This document shows, one piece after another, positions 1 through 7,160 of a DNA stretch of 58,320 bases (positions are counted from its first letter, which is position 1; each line of letters begins with the position of its first letter). Origin of the DNA: Thiotrichaceae bacterium (GTDB lineage Bacteria > Pseudomonadota > Gammaproteobacteria > Thiotrichales > Thiotrichaceae); the NCBI GenBank assembly GCA_023144895.1, contig JAGLEV010000001.1:1-58320 (forward strand), written 5' to 3'. Position numbers and translations under genes: made by a program. A model generated the notes under the pieces. The model ran no database searches and was not told where the DNA came from. It saw only the letters and a list, made by a program, of their open reading frames with translations.

Positions 1-507
1 AGCACCTTGAAGCTGGGCAGAATCCAAATAAGCACCTTGAAATTGAGATTTCCTGAAACTAATATTAGGCAGAATACACTGTTCTAATCTAGTTAAGCGA
101 AAATTACGGTTTTTTTTATTTTGCATAGTGACAGAAAGCAATAAGGGTTGATCTTTTTTACCTGCCTTTATTTCTTGTAAAACTTCTAATTCTTCTTTAT
201 TAATGGGTACTAATATTTCACTATAAAGTGTAATACGAGGTAAAAACCATTGCCTAATTTTTAAGTAACTTTTTAACTTTTTGTCCATTATTTCTTCAAA
301 TTTTTGCAATGCCCTTAATTGGTCTAGATTAACCTCTGATTTAGAAAGAGGATATACTACTAAAAGCTGATAGCTTGTAATTATTACAATAAAAATGAAA
401 ATAAAACTAAGCAAGACGATCAATCTAAACTTTTCTTTAAAAAACTGTGACATGAGAGAGATTTTTTGTAGAATAATTTCTAATCGAGTAGTAAAAAAAT
501 AACTCAT
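1..507 (-). CDS. Pentapeptide-repeat protein, 3' part beyond window edge
   Basis: This frame is open from an ATG at 507 to the left edge (169 codons visible), so the gene is partial. It has a short cytoplasmic head, one membrane segment at about residues 28-50 (LIVLLSFIFIFIVIITSYQL), a charged linker, and near residues 150-169 the start of a pentapeptide array (FQGAYLDSAQLQGA). The DNA shows this as the 11-bp direct repeat AGCACCTTGAA at 1-11 and 31-41. The start overlaps the stop of the upstream gene as ATGA, and a GGAGGAG Shine-Dalgarno lies about 8 nt before it, so the two are translationally coupled. Pentapeptide repeats fold into a right-handed beta-helix; the function here is unknown. 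Confidence 0.75.
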   Translation of the reverse strand, partial: MSYFFTTRLEIILQKISLMSQFFKEKFRLIVLLSFIFIFIVIITSYQLLVVYPLSKSEVNLDQLRALQKFEEIMDKKLKSYLKIRQWFLPRITLYSEILVPINKEELEVLQEIKAGKKDQPLLLSVTMQNKKNRNFRLTRLEQCILPNISFRKSQFQGAYLDSAQLQGA

Positions 508-1070
508 GTTACTGTCTCCTCTAGTAATAATCCTCGAAAATTAAAGCCTAACAAGACGGCAATATATATGGTACTAATATGCCACCCGCTGATCACTGAA
601 CTTTGATAGTCTGCAAAGCGAAACCAAAAAGCAGTGAGGACTAATACAGGGAGGACATATAGACATAAACGCATAATAAAACGCACATACCTGTGGAAGT
701 GATCTCGTTTTAGTAATGTACCTTCGTATAAACCGATGGGGAGTATTTTTAAAATAGCAGGATGATTTACTTTTGTTTCTAATAAAAAAATTCGATAGGA
801 ATGAAATGTATACAATACATGAAAGTATAAAACCAATAAAAATAGCGGCATAACAATATAAAATTCTACCAAAGGAAGCTCAATATTAATCAAGGGCATG
901 TTAATCGGTGTTTGCATAAACAGCATTTTGTCTGTTGTGCCTAAAATAGCCAGAAAGATGTAGCTTAAAAATAAGATAAAAAATAACAAACGATTACGTG
1001 CATGGCGCATACTGGACATTAAGCCATCGTAATGGGATTCATTGACTGGAGTTTGGCTCGCTGGAATCAT
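504..1070 (-). CDS. Multi-pass membrane protein coupled to the pentapeptide-repeat gene
   Basis: A 188-residue protein with about four membrane segments, near residues 28-45, 66-90, 130-150 and 162-178. The stretch LPLVEFYIVMPLFLLVLYFH resembles, from memory, the membrane head found in front of pentapeptide repeats in some larger single-chain proteins. Here the membrane part and the repeat part are separate frames joined by a 4-bp ATGA overlap with a good ribosome binding site, which looks like a natural split and not a sequencing frameshift. It is probably the membrane anchor of a two-subunit complex with the downstream product. No enzymatic motif is visible. Confidence 0.7.
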   Translation of the reverse strand: MIPASQTPVNESHYDGLMSSMRHARNRLLFFILFLSYIFLAILGTTDKMLFMQTPINMPLINIELPLVEFYIVMPLFLLVLYFHVLYTFHSYRIFLLETKVNHPAILKILPIGLYEGTLLKRDHFHRYVRFIMRLCLYVLPVLVLTAFWFRFADYQSSVISGWHISTIYIAVLLGFNFRGLLLEETVT

Positions 1071-1167
1071 ACTTATTGCCTTGTGATGATAGTTTAGGGG
1101 GATTTAGGTTTGTATTTTAAAGGAATAAAGCCACAATACCTTATTATTTATCTTGAGGCTCTCATTA

Positions 1168-2055
1168 ATGCGGGAAGAAAAAATAGGAATAATCCTAGCA
1201 GTCCTTGGGGCAGCAATGTTTGGTCTGAAATCTATTTTTATTAAACTAGCCTTTGCTCAAGGCACGGATGCGGCAACCTTATTGGCTTTGCGAATGTTGA
1301 TTGCTGTGCCGCTTTATTTGATTGTTTTATGGTGGGCGCTACGTCAGTCAACAACGAGTTTGTTCGATTTAACGATTAAAGATATTTTTACTATTTTGCT
1401 ACTCGGTTTTTTGGGTTATTTCTTAGCATCAATTTTAGATTTTGAAGGTTTGAATCATATTAGTGCGCAGCTTGAGCGTCTCACTTTATTTACTTATCCT
1501 GTGATGGTCGCCTTACTCAATTGGCTATTTTTTAGAGAAAAAATAACCTTTCGTCTTTGGGTTTCTTTGTTGTTTACCTACTTAGGTGTGAGCTTTTTGT
1601 TTGCGTTTGAATCAGGTGATAGCAGTACCCAAGTGACTAAAGGTATCACTTTGGTTGCCTTAGCCGCTTTTAGTTTTTCTATTTATGTTATTTTTAGTAA
1701 GGGTTATATTCAGCGCTTAGGTAGTTTGATTTTCACCAGTATTGCTATGGTGTCTTCAACCTTCTTTGTTCTGCTATATTTCTTTACTGATCATGATCTT
1801 AGTGATTTAAATGTTAATTTAACCACGTGGGGTTTTGCGGCTTTATTGGGTATTGTCAGTACATTAATTCCCAGTTTTATGCTGAGTGAGGCTATTTCTC
1901 GTATTGGTAGCACTAAGACCAGTATTGCAGGTACTATCGGCCCTGTTTTTACTGTGATGTTGGCAGTGACTATTTTAGGTGAGGATTTTGGTTGGGCGCA
2001 TTTAATAGGTATGTTAATGGTTATTGCTGGAGTATTGTTTTTGGCAAAAAAGTAA
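1168..2055 (+). CDS. EamA/DMT-family transporter
   Basis: A drug/metabolite-transporter superfamily protein of about 295 residues with two EamA repeats and about ten membrane helices. Typical features are the N-terminal GAAMFGLKSIFIKLAF segment, the SAQLERLTLFTYPVMVALLNWLFFREKIT segment ending the first repeat (positions about 110-135), and the corresponding TKTSIAGTIGPVFTVMLAV segment in the second. The longest frame begins with TTG at 1153, but that codon lies inside the TTGAGG Shine-Dalgarno, so ATG 1168 (9 nt spacing) is the better start. Members export amino acids or metabolites; the substrate cannot be told. It is a stand-alone gene. Confidence 0.85.
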   Translation: MREEKIGIILAVLGAAMFGLKSIFIKLAFAQGTDAATLLALRMLIAVPLYLIVLWWALRQSTTSLFDLTIKDIFTILLLGFLGYFLASILDFEGLNHISAQLERLTLFTYPVMVALLNWLFFREKITFRLWVSLLFTYLGVSFLFAFESGDSSTQVTKGITLVALAAFSFSIYVIFSKGYIQRLGSLIFTSIAMVSSTFFVLLYFFTDHDLSDLNVNLTTWGFAALLGIVSTLIPSFMLSEAISRIGSTKTSIAGTIGPVFTVMLAVTILGEDFGWAHLIGMLMVIAGVLFLAKK

Positions 2056-2156
2056 TTGAACTTATTTGATACACAGCCCCTCTTAACCCTCCTTATTCAT
2101 GCAACAATAAGCAAAAGGCAAAACTCTTTACTATTATTGATAACTACCTCCTATTT

Positions 2157-3662
2157 ATGACTATTTATATGAATATTAAAACGGCTATTTCAACCCTTTC
2201 ATTAATTATTATCATGGGATATGTTCCCGCTATTGCAAATAATGATGCTAATAAAAAAACTTTTCATGGGCATAAATTCCCTAAGGGCTGTGCTAAAGAT
2301 CCCAATCATAGCCATTTGAATGGTCATAAGTATCATAAACACCGTATTAACTGTGGTCATCCTCATGCGCAAGATACACCTCATCCCCAGCAAGATTCTC
2401 AACCACAAGTTGAGATTCAGATTGCTGCCAAGCCAGTGACTACCAATGAAAAATCAATGGCTGCACCTGTATGGAGTACGAGCAATGTGACTCAAGGGTA
2501 TCCACAAAAAGAGAGTGTAACGAACCCTTCAAGGACACCAGTACAACAAGCGGTACCCATCCCAGAGATTAATCACCAACCCGTAAGACCTCAACTTGTT
2601 TCAAGACCGATAGCGCCTTCATCATCGTCACACCAACATCCAGCAATACCCAATTGCACTAATGCGATTCAACATGATCACAAGTATCAACAACGAGAGC
2701 ATAAGCATCGTTATGCTTGTCAGAAACCAACACAAGTACGTGCTGAGACTCCAGTGATAGAAATACCCGCAGCAGTACAAGCGACAGCTCAACAGCCACA
2801 AAACCAGCAAATCACAAGAAGACAACAAGAGCTGAGACAGCAACAACAAGCACAAGCCGCCGCAGTGAAAGCTCAACAGCTACAAAATCAGCAAATTGCA
2901 AGAAGACTACAACTGCTGAAACAGCAACAACAGGCAGGGCAAGCAAAGGCGGCACAAATTAGAGCCCAACAAGTACAAAGTCAACAGCTAGCACGAAGAC
3001 AGCAGGTGCTGAAACAGCAACAACAAGCAGGGCAAGCAAAGGCGGCACAAGTTAGGGCTCAACAAGTACAAAGTCAACAGCTAGCAAGAAGACAGCAGAT
3101 ACTGAAACAGCAACAACAAGCACGACAAGCACAAATAGCCAAGGTTAAGGCTCAACAAATAAAAAACCAACAAATGCTAAGAAGACAACAAGTGCTTAGA
3201 CAGCAACAACAGGCACGACAAGCACAAGTAGCCAAGGTTAAAGCTCAACAGATACAACGACAGCAAGCCATACGAAAACAACAGCAACAACAGGCTGTGC
3301 AACATGCTCCAGTCGCTAGCCCTCAGCAAGCAACAAAGCCGATGAAAAAGCCAGCATCTTGGGCGCACCAACATCCAGCCATACCCAACTGTACTCGCGC
3401 TGTTCAACATACTCATCAGTATCAACAAGCCGCACACAAGCATCGCTACGCTTGTCAGGCACAACCCAGAAGAATGAATGCTCAGGCACGAGTACAAGCT
3501 CGTAGAGCGGTGAGACATCAACCTAGGATGTCTAATGGGCGTGTTAATACAGCCGTTATTAGGGAGGAAATTAGAGCAACAGGTGTTTATAGAGGTCCTC
3601 TTGATGATATTGTCACACCAGAGTCACGACGTTCTTTAGAATCTTATAAAAAGAAACGCTAA
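2157..3662 (+). CDS. Secreted protein with His/Cys modules, Gln-rich 31-aa repeats and a peptidoglycan-binding-like tail
   Basis: A 501-residue protein not recognised as a whole. In order: a signal peptide ending near residue 27 (PAIA); a His/Cys module at 36-70; a Pro/Ser linker; a second module at 159-189 (HQHPAIPNCT...HKHRYAC); five Gln/Arg/Lys-rich repeats of 31 residues at about 211-380, probably a coiled coil; a third module at 404-434 almost identical to the second; and a tail at 463-501 (IREEIRATGVYRGPLDD) resembling half of a PG_binding_1 domain. It probably sits in the periplasm against peptidoglycan. The His and Cys spacing suggests metal binding, which is inference. The same module recurs in the protein at 4808. 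No clear ribosome binding site; ATG 2169 gives a more standard signal peptide and is an alternative start. Confidence 0.7.
   Translation: MTIYMNIKTAISTLSLIIIMGYVPAIANNDANKKTFHGHKFPKGCAKDPNHSHLNGHKYHKHRINCGHPHAQDTPHPQQDSQPQVEIQIAAKPVTTNEKSMAAPVWSTSNVTQGYPQKESVTNPSRTPVQQAVPIPEINHQPVRPQLVSRPIAPSSSSHQHPAIPNCTNAIQHDHKYQQREHKHRYACQKPTQVRAETPVIEIPAAVQATAQQPQNQQITRRQQELRQQQQAQAAAVKAQQLQNQQIARRLQLLKQQQQAGQAKAAQIRAQQVQSQQLARRQQVLKQQQQAGQAKAAQVRAQQVQSQQLARRQQILKQQQQARQAQIAKVKAQQIKNQQMLRRQQVLRQQQQARQAQVAKVKAQQIQRQQAIRKQQQQQAVQHAPVASPQQATKPMKKPASWAHQHPAIPNCTRAVQHTHQYQQAAHKHRYACQAQPRRMNAQARVQARRAVRHQPRMSNGRVNTAVIREEIRATGVYRGPLDDIVTPESRRSLESYKKKR
2785..3290 (+). repeat. Tandem 93-bp repeats inside the Gln-rich protein gene
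   Basis: About five in-frame units with a 93-bp period; for example GGGCAAGCAAAGGCGGCACA recurs at 2937 and 3030. Each unit encodes 31 residues around QNQQ-ARRQQ-LKQQQQA-QA. The two central copies are nearly identical at DNA level, which indicates recent duplication; the outer copies have diverged. Confidence 0.9.
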
Positions 3663-3675
3663 GCTGACAAAATCA

Positions 3676-3710
3676 TTATACTCTCTAGTCAATATTAATA
3701 GAGAGTATAA
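3676..3710 (+). promoter_or_regulatory. Perfect 12-bp hairpin over the efpL ribosome binding site
   Basis: Arms TTATACTCTCTA (3676-3687) and TAGAGAGTATAA (3699-3710) are perfectly complementary with an 11-nt loop. The right arm contains GAGAG (3701-3705), the only Shine-Dalgarno candidate for the ATG at 3714. In RNA the stem would hide the ribosome binding site. It could equally be a DNA operator or a terminator of the upstream gene, but there is no T-tract after it. Confidence 0.6.
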
Positions 3711-3713
3711 CTA

Positions 3714-4280
3714 ATGCCAAAAGCAGGTGATTTAAAACGTGGGATGATTGTTGAAATCAATGGTGATCCTCACGTGGTTAAAACGGTCGAATCAAGAAGC
3801 CCTTCGTCACGCGGTGCATCAACTTTATATAAAGTTCGCTTTAACAACTTAAAAACAGGAATGAAACTTGATGAGTCGTATAAAACGGACGACCTATTAA
3901 AAGAAGCCGATTGTTCTCGGATTACGGTTCAGTTTTCTTATCGGGATGGTGATAATTATATCTTCATGGACATGAGTGATTATAGTCAGTATGAGCTTAG
4001 CCCTGAGATGGTTGGAGAACAATCAGGTTATATTAGTGAGGGTTTAGAGGGAATAACCGCATTGTTAATGGATGGTCATGTGCTGGGTCTTGAGCTACCC
4101 GCAACGGTTATTTTACAAATTACAGAGACCGCGCCTAAATTGAAGGGTGCAACAGCAGCAGGTCGTACTAAACCTGCGACTCTTTCTACTGGTTTTGAAA
4201 TCCAAGTGCCTGAATACTTAGATACTAATGAATTTATAAAAATTAACACTCTGACGGGTAAGTTTATGTCACGTGAATAG
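3714..4280 (+). CDS. efpL: Elongation factor P-like protein EfpL (YeiP)
   Basis: A 188-residue EF-P-family protein that binds ribosomes stalled at proline-rich or related motifs and stimulates peptide bond formation. It matches the YeiP/EfpL branch and not canonical EF-P: it begins MPKAGDLKRGM, has SPSSRGA at the tip of domain I (arginine where EF-P carries a modified lysine or arginine), FMDMSDYSQYELS in domain II, and ends with PATLSTGFEIQVPEYLDTNEFIKIN in domain III. Length is normal. It stands between two secreted His/Cys-module genes and its ribosome binding site lies in a perfect hairpin. Canonical efp is not in this window. Confidence 0.92.
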   Translation: MPKAGDLKRGMIVEINGDPHVVKTVESRSPSSRGASTLYKVRFNNLKTGMKLDESYKTDDLLKEADCSRITVQFSYRDGDNYIFMDMSDYSQYELSPEMVGEQSGYISEGLEGITALLMDGHVLGLELPATVILQITETAPKLKGATAAGRTKPATLSTGFEIQVPEYLDTNEFIKINTLTGKFMSRE

Positions 4281-4590
4281 GTGGTCTATTTGAATGAGTG
4301 GTTTAATTCATAGCAGATGTTTTATCTTATTGATAAATAATCAGTTTAAAATATTGCTTCAGGTGGTGTAAAGTTAATATTTGGTAAATCAATGTAATCT
4401 ATACTGTTATTTGTATAAAAAATCACTCATTCTATTAATAAATATAAATTGTTCTTTGATTTGACCTATTTTTTGCTTGAAAAGTAACTCATTTGATGTT
4501 CTCATTGCTCCTAAGTCAATGTTCTAAGTGGAGAAGCTACATAAGCTTTTAAGCATGGCACCTGAAGTCAGATTGGGTGTATTTTAATTC

Positions 4591-4642
4591 TTGTAATTTG
4601 ATTGTAATTTGATCGTATCTTGTTGTATCTGATTGTAATAAA
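4591..4642 (+). promoter_or_regulatory. Array of five helically phased 10-11-bp direct repeats
   Basis: TTGTAATTTGA at 4591-4601 is repeated exactly at 4602-4612, followed by TCGTATCTTG, TTGTATCTGA and TTGTAATAAA ending at 4642. The period of 10-11 bp places every copy on the same DNA face, as in tandem sites for OmpR/PhoB-type response regulators. The factor is unknown. The array ends about 165 bp before the start of the SH3/His-module gene. Confidence 0.5.
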
Positions 4643-4760
4643 TACCTAAGTTCTCATGTGGAGCTGTGTTTTCGGAGCAAAAATTTGAGTTGACCTAAAA
4701 AGGGATACTTGGAGTAGTTTTAAGGTGCTAATTGGAATCTATAATTTCAATGGACTATCA

Positions 4761-4789
4761 TTGACAGTGTTATCGTTGAATTTTAAAAT
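4761..4789 (+). promoter_or_regulatory. Sigma-70-like promoter candidate
   Basis: TTGACA (4761-4766), a 17-bp spacer and TAAAAT (4784-4789) make a near-consensus promoter. Transcription would begin near 4796, leaving only about 12 nt before ATG 4808 and cutting into the AAAGGA ribosome binding site. It may therefore be fortuitous. Confidence 0.35.
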
Positions 4790-4807
4790 TAGAGAAAGGA
4801 TAATCTT

Positions 4808-5590
4808 ATGTCTAGACAAACCCCGCTTAAAAAAGCACTGTGTGCTTCTGTTTTAGCTTTTAGTTTTATTGCTATTTCCCCAATAGCTCTTGCCGGAACA
4901 TTTACTGTTACTGGTGTTTCTCCAAGTGATGTACTTAACCTCCGCATTACTGCAGGTTCAGGAACAGAAGTTGTTGCTCATATTCCACCTGGTGGCTCAG
5001 CCATTCTTCTTACAGGACAGGAAGAGAAAATTGGTAGTACGACATGGGTTGAAATCAACTGGCAAGGTATTACAGGTTGGGTCAACAAGCGTTTCTTAGC
5101 GGCTGAAGCAAAGAAAAGAGCACCAGTACAAAGAGCCGCACCTGTTACAGTACGCGCAACTAAAGCAAATACTGGTGATGCTAATCGTCACTTACACCCT
5201 AAGAATAAGTGTACTAACTCTATAACTCATAGCCATCCAAACGGCAGTGTATCGCATAAGCATCGCTATAGTTGTAGTGGAAACGGTGGTAATGCTGGAA
5301 AGACGAATAGTGCAAATACACATCGTCACCCACCACATAGTTGTACACGCTCTGTGACACATAACCATCCTAATGGCAGTGTGTCTCATAAACATAAGTA
5401 CAGTTGTAATCCTAACAAGATTAGAAATGCTCCAACTCGTCAGCAAATGGGACCTAAAAAGGCAAAGCATAGAAGTTCAGATGCTAATGCTCATACACAT
5501 GGTGCTAATGACATGACTGAGTCTCGTACTCATAGTCATCCAAATGGTGCTCATGCACATAAGCATCAGTATATGAATACAAAGCTGTAA
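4808..5590 (+). CDS. Secreted SH3-domain protein with three His/Cys modules
   Basis: A 260-residue protein with a signal peptide ending at about residue 29 (PIALA), a bacterial SH3-type domain at 31-97 (VLNLRITAGSGTEVVAHIPPGG...GWVNKRFL), a basic linker, and three His-rich modules at 128-156, 171-200 and 228-255. The first two follow HxHP-C-T-x-S-[IV]-T-H-x-HPNGSVSHKH-Y-S-C; the third keeps the histidines but has lost both cysteines. Bacterial SH3 domains usually bind peptidoglycan, so this protein probably also sits at the wall and displays the modules there. AAAGGA precedes the ATG. It is related to the 2157-3662 product only through the module. Confidence 0.75.
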   Translation: MSRQTPLKKALCASVLAFSFIAISPIALAGTFTVTGVSPSDVLNLRITAGSGTEVVAHIPPGGSAILLTGQEEKIGSTTWVEINWQGITGWVNKRFLAAEAKKRAPVQRAAPVTVRATKANTGDANRHLHPKNKCTNSITHSHPNGSVSHKHRYSCSGNGGNAGKTNSANTHRHPPHSCTRSVTHNHPNGSVSHKHKYSCNPNKIRNAPTRQQMGPKKAKHRSSDANAHTHGANDMTESRTHSHPNGAHAHKHQYMNTKL

Positions 5591-5599
5591 TTTGACTCT

Positions 5600-5629
5600 A
5601 GGTAGCATCATGTTCTTATGGTGCTACCT
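5600..5629. terminator. Hairpin between convergent genes
   Basis: AGGTAGCATCAT (5600-5611) pairs with ATGGTGCTACCT (5618-5629) over 12 bp with one G-T wobble and a 6-nt loop. It lies in the 49-bp gap between two convergent genes. There is no T-tract on either side, so a bidirectional terminator is inferred from stem strength and place. Confidence 0.55.
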
Positions 5630-5639
5630 TCAGTGAGCC

Positions 5640-6959
5640 TTAGTGATTCGTTCGATTCAATAGGCTTTTTAGTGTTTTCAAAACAATAATAATATATAAG
5701 AAAACAGAATGATTTTTAATGTAATAAAGGTCATAGGCTAATTTTTCTCTAGTTAGCTGGCTATCTGCCTTATGATGAGGTGCTATTTCTTGCATTACTT
5801 GCGCCCAACCTGATAAACCGGGTGTGACTAAGTGACGCATATTATAATGTTTGATTTCCTTACTATATTTCTTAACCAGTTCAGGTATCTCTGGACGTGG
5901 TCCAATAAACGACATTTCCCCACGTATCACATGCATGACTTGTGGTAACTCATCTAATCCTGTTTTGCGTAAGATATAACCCAGTTTTGTTATGACTTTT
6001 TCATGATCAATGATCTGTAGCGTACCAAAGTGATCAGGTGACATTGATCTAAACTTGCGTAATTGGAAAACTTGTCCACCTTTACCGACTCGTGGCATTT
6101 CAAAAAAAGCGGTTCCGCCATCACGGGTAATTAAGAAGTAGAGAATAGGTAAGACAGTGATATAGATGATAGTGACGGGTATAGCAAGTATTAGGTCAAA
6201 GGCTCTTTTAGTCGTCTTAGATAAGCCACTTTCATTAATTTTTAGATTTTTTATCAACCACTTATCACTAACTTTTTCAAGGTCAATACGGTCTGAAAGC
6301 TCTTCTTTGAGAGTAATTAAGTCAACAATCTGGATGTTTTTTGCGACTAAATCATAGAGTACTTCAGTATGTGGATAATGATCAATATCGACAATGACGG
6401 CATCAATTTTCCTATCACCTGAAGCCAGAGCATAAAGATCAATAGTATTGTGAATATCGAGTTTTTTCGTGATGTTAAAGCCCAGCAGGTTGTCGCTATC
6501 TGATGAGGACTCAATTTCACTATCATCGCCAATTAATATCACTTGATAATCATTGCTACCAAGTAATTTGTTTTTATAAACTTTCCATAGGTAGATAAAA
6601 GCAAAAAGTAGGATGGAGAATATAATAAGGTTGGCTCTTGGCGTAATAATATGATTACCCAAATAGGATGCCATATAGAAATATAATGCCATGATCAATA
6701 GGGAGATAGCATGAGCAGGGAGTAACTTGTCAAAGACTTGTTTCTTCCCAGCAATAAAATGCTTGTCATTGAGTCCAGAAATGTAGAGTATGACTTCGTA
6801 TATGAGAAATAGCGGGAAGAATAGGATAAAATGATCCATCCACTCTGATCGAAAATAGGTGAAATTTCTTACTCCTACTGCGACCAATAGAGAGAAATAA
6901 AAGATAAAAAAATCTTCTATAAAAAATGACACGAATGCTCTGTTTATTTTATTTTTCAT
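5640..6959 (-). CDS. Polyprenyl-phosphate sugar-phosphate transferase (WcaJ/PglC-type bacterial sugar transferase)
   Basis: A 439-residue membrane enzyme expected to transfer a sugar phosphate from a UDP-sugar to undecaprenyl phosphate, starting an exopolysaccharide or O-antigen unit. The N-terminal part has about four membrane helices, followed by a cytoplasmic nucleotide-sugar-dehydratase-like linker (about 125-245). The C-terminal catalytic domain has KRAFDLILAIP, RVGKGGQVFQLRKFRSM, the TGLDELPQ Asp-Glu pair, FIGPRPE, PGLSGWAQV and YDLYYIKNHS. Length fits the large polyPGT class. No other polysaccharide genes adjoin it, so the product is unknown. Confidence 0.88.
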   Translation of the reverse strand: MKNKINRAFVSFFIEDFFIFYFSLLVAVGVRNFTYFRSEWMDHFILFFPLFLIYEVILYISGLNDKHFIAGKKQVFDKLLPAHAISLLIMALYFYMASYLGNHIITPRANLIIFSILLFAFIYLWKVYKNKLLGSNDYQVILIGDDSEIESSSDSDNLLGFNITKKLDIHNTIDLYALASGDRKIDAVIVDIDHYPHTEVLYDLVAKNIQIVDLITLKEELSDRIDLEKVSDKWLIKNLKINESGLSKTTKRAFDLILAIPVTIIYITVLPILYFLITRDGGTAFFEMPRVGKGGQVFQLRKFRSMSPDHFGTLQIIDHEKVITKLGYILRKTGLDELPQVMHVIRGEMSFIGPRPEIPELVKKYSKEIKHYNMRHLVTPGLSGWAQVMQEIAPHHKADSQLTREKLAYDLYYIKNHSVFLYIIIVLKTLKSLLNRTNH

Positions 6960-7106
6960 AATAAAATCAATATTAATTTGTTAGTTGAGAAAAATTGGGT
7001 TGTTTTTCTGTCAAGCGGGTGTGTGATTAAGAATGACTAATCATTAATATTGATATTTAGTAATTTTTTATGGACTTAGATCGATAGTCAGCAGTGTTTC
7101 TTGATA

Positions 7107-7125
7107 TCTGGTAATAAAGACCAGA
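7107..7125 (+). promoter_or_regulatory. Small hairpin in the oppA leader
   Basis: TCTGGT (7107-7112) and ACCAGA (7120-7125) flank a 7-nt loop, about 35 nt before the oppA start. It may be a leader stem or an operator; nothing more can be said. Confidence 0.25.
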
Positions 7126-7160
7126 CTTGTGTATTTTAAATCAACAAATAAGGAGAGCGA

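Larger units (their letters stand above)
4281..4807. other. 527-bp intergenic region before the SH3/His-module gene
   Basis: No open frame of note and no RNA gene recognised. It is very AT-rich. It holds an array of short direct repeats (4591-4642) and a promoter-like sequence near the downstream gene (4761-4789), annotated separately. The length and array suggest a regulated long upstream region. Confidence 0.6.

Noticed and set aside
504-507. Frameshift splitting one gene at the left edge
   Set aside because: A strong ribosome binding site at correct spacing and an ATGA overlap indicate two coupled genes.
2785-3290. Tandem DNA repeats considered as a CRISPR-like or satellite array
   Set aside because: The 93-bp period is in frame and continuous, with no unique spacers, and encodes a Gln-rich coiled coil.
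3177-3521. Minus-strand Leu/Ser-rich frames under the Gln-rich gene
   Set aside because: They are complements of CAA/CAG codons and have no ribosome binding sites.
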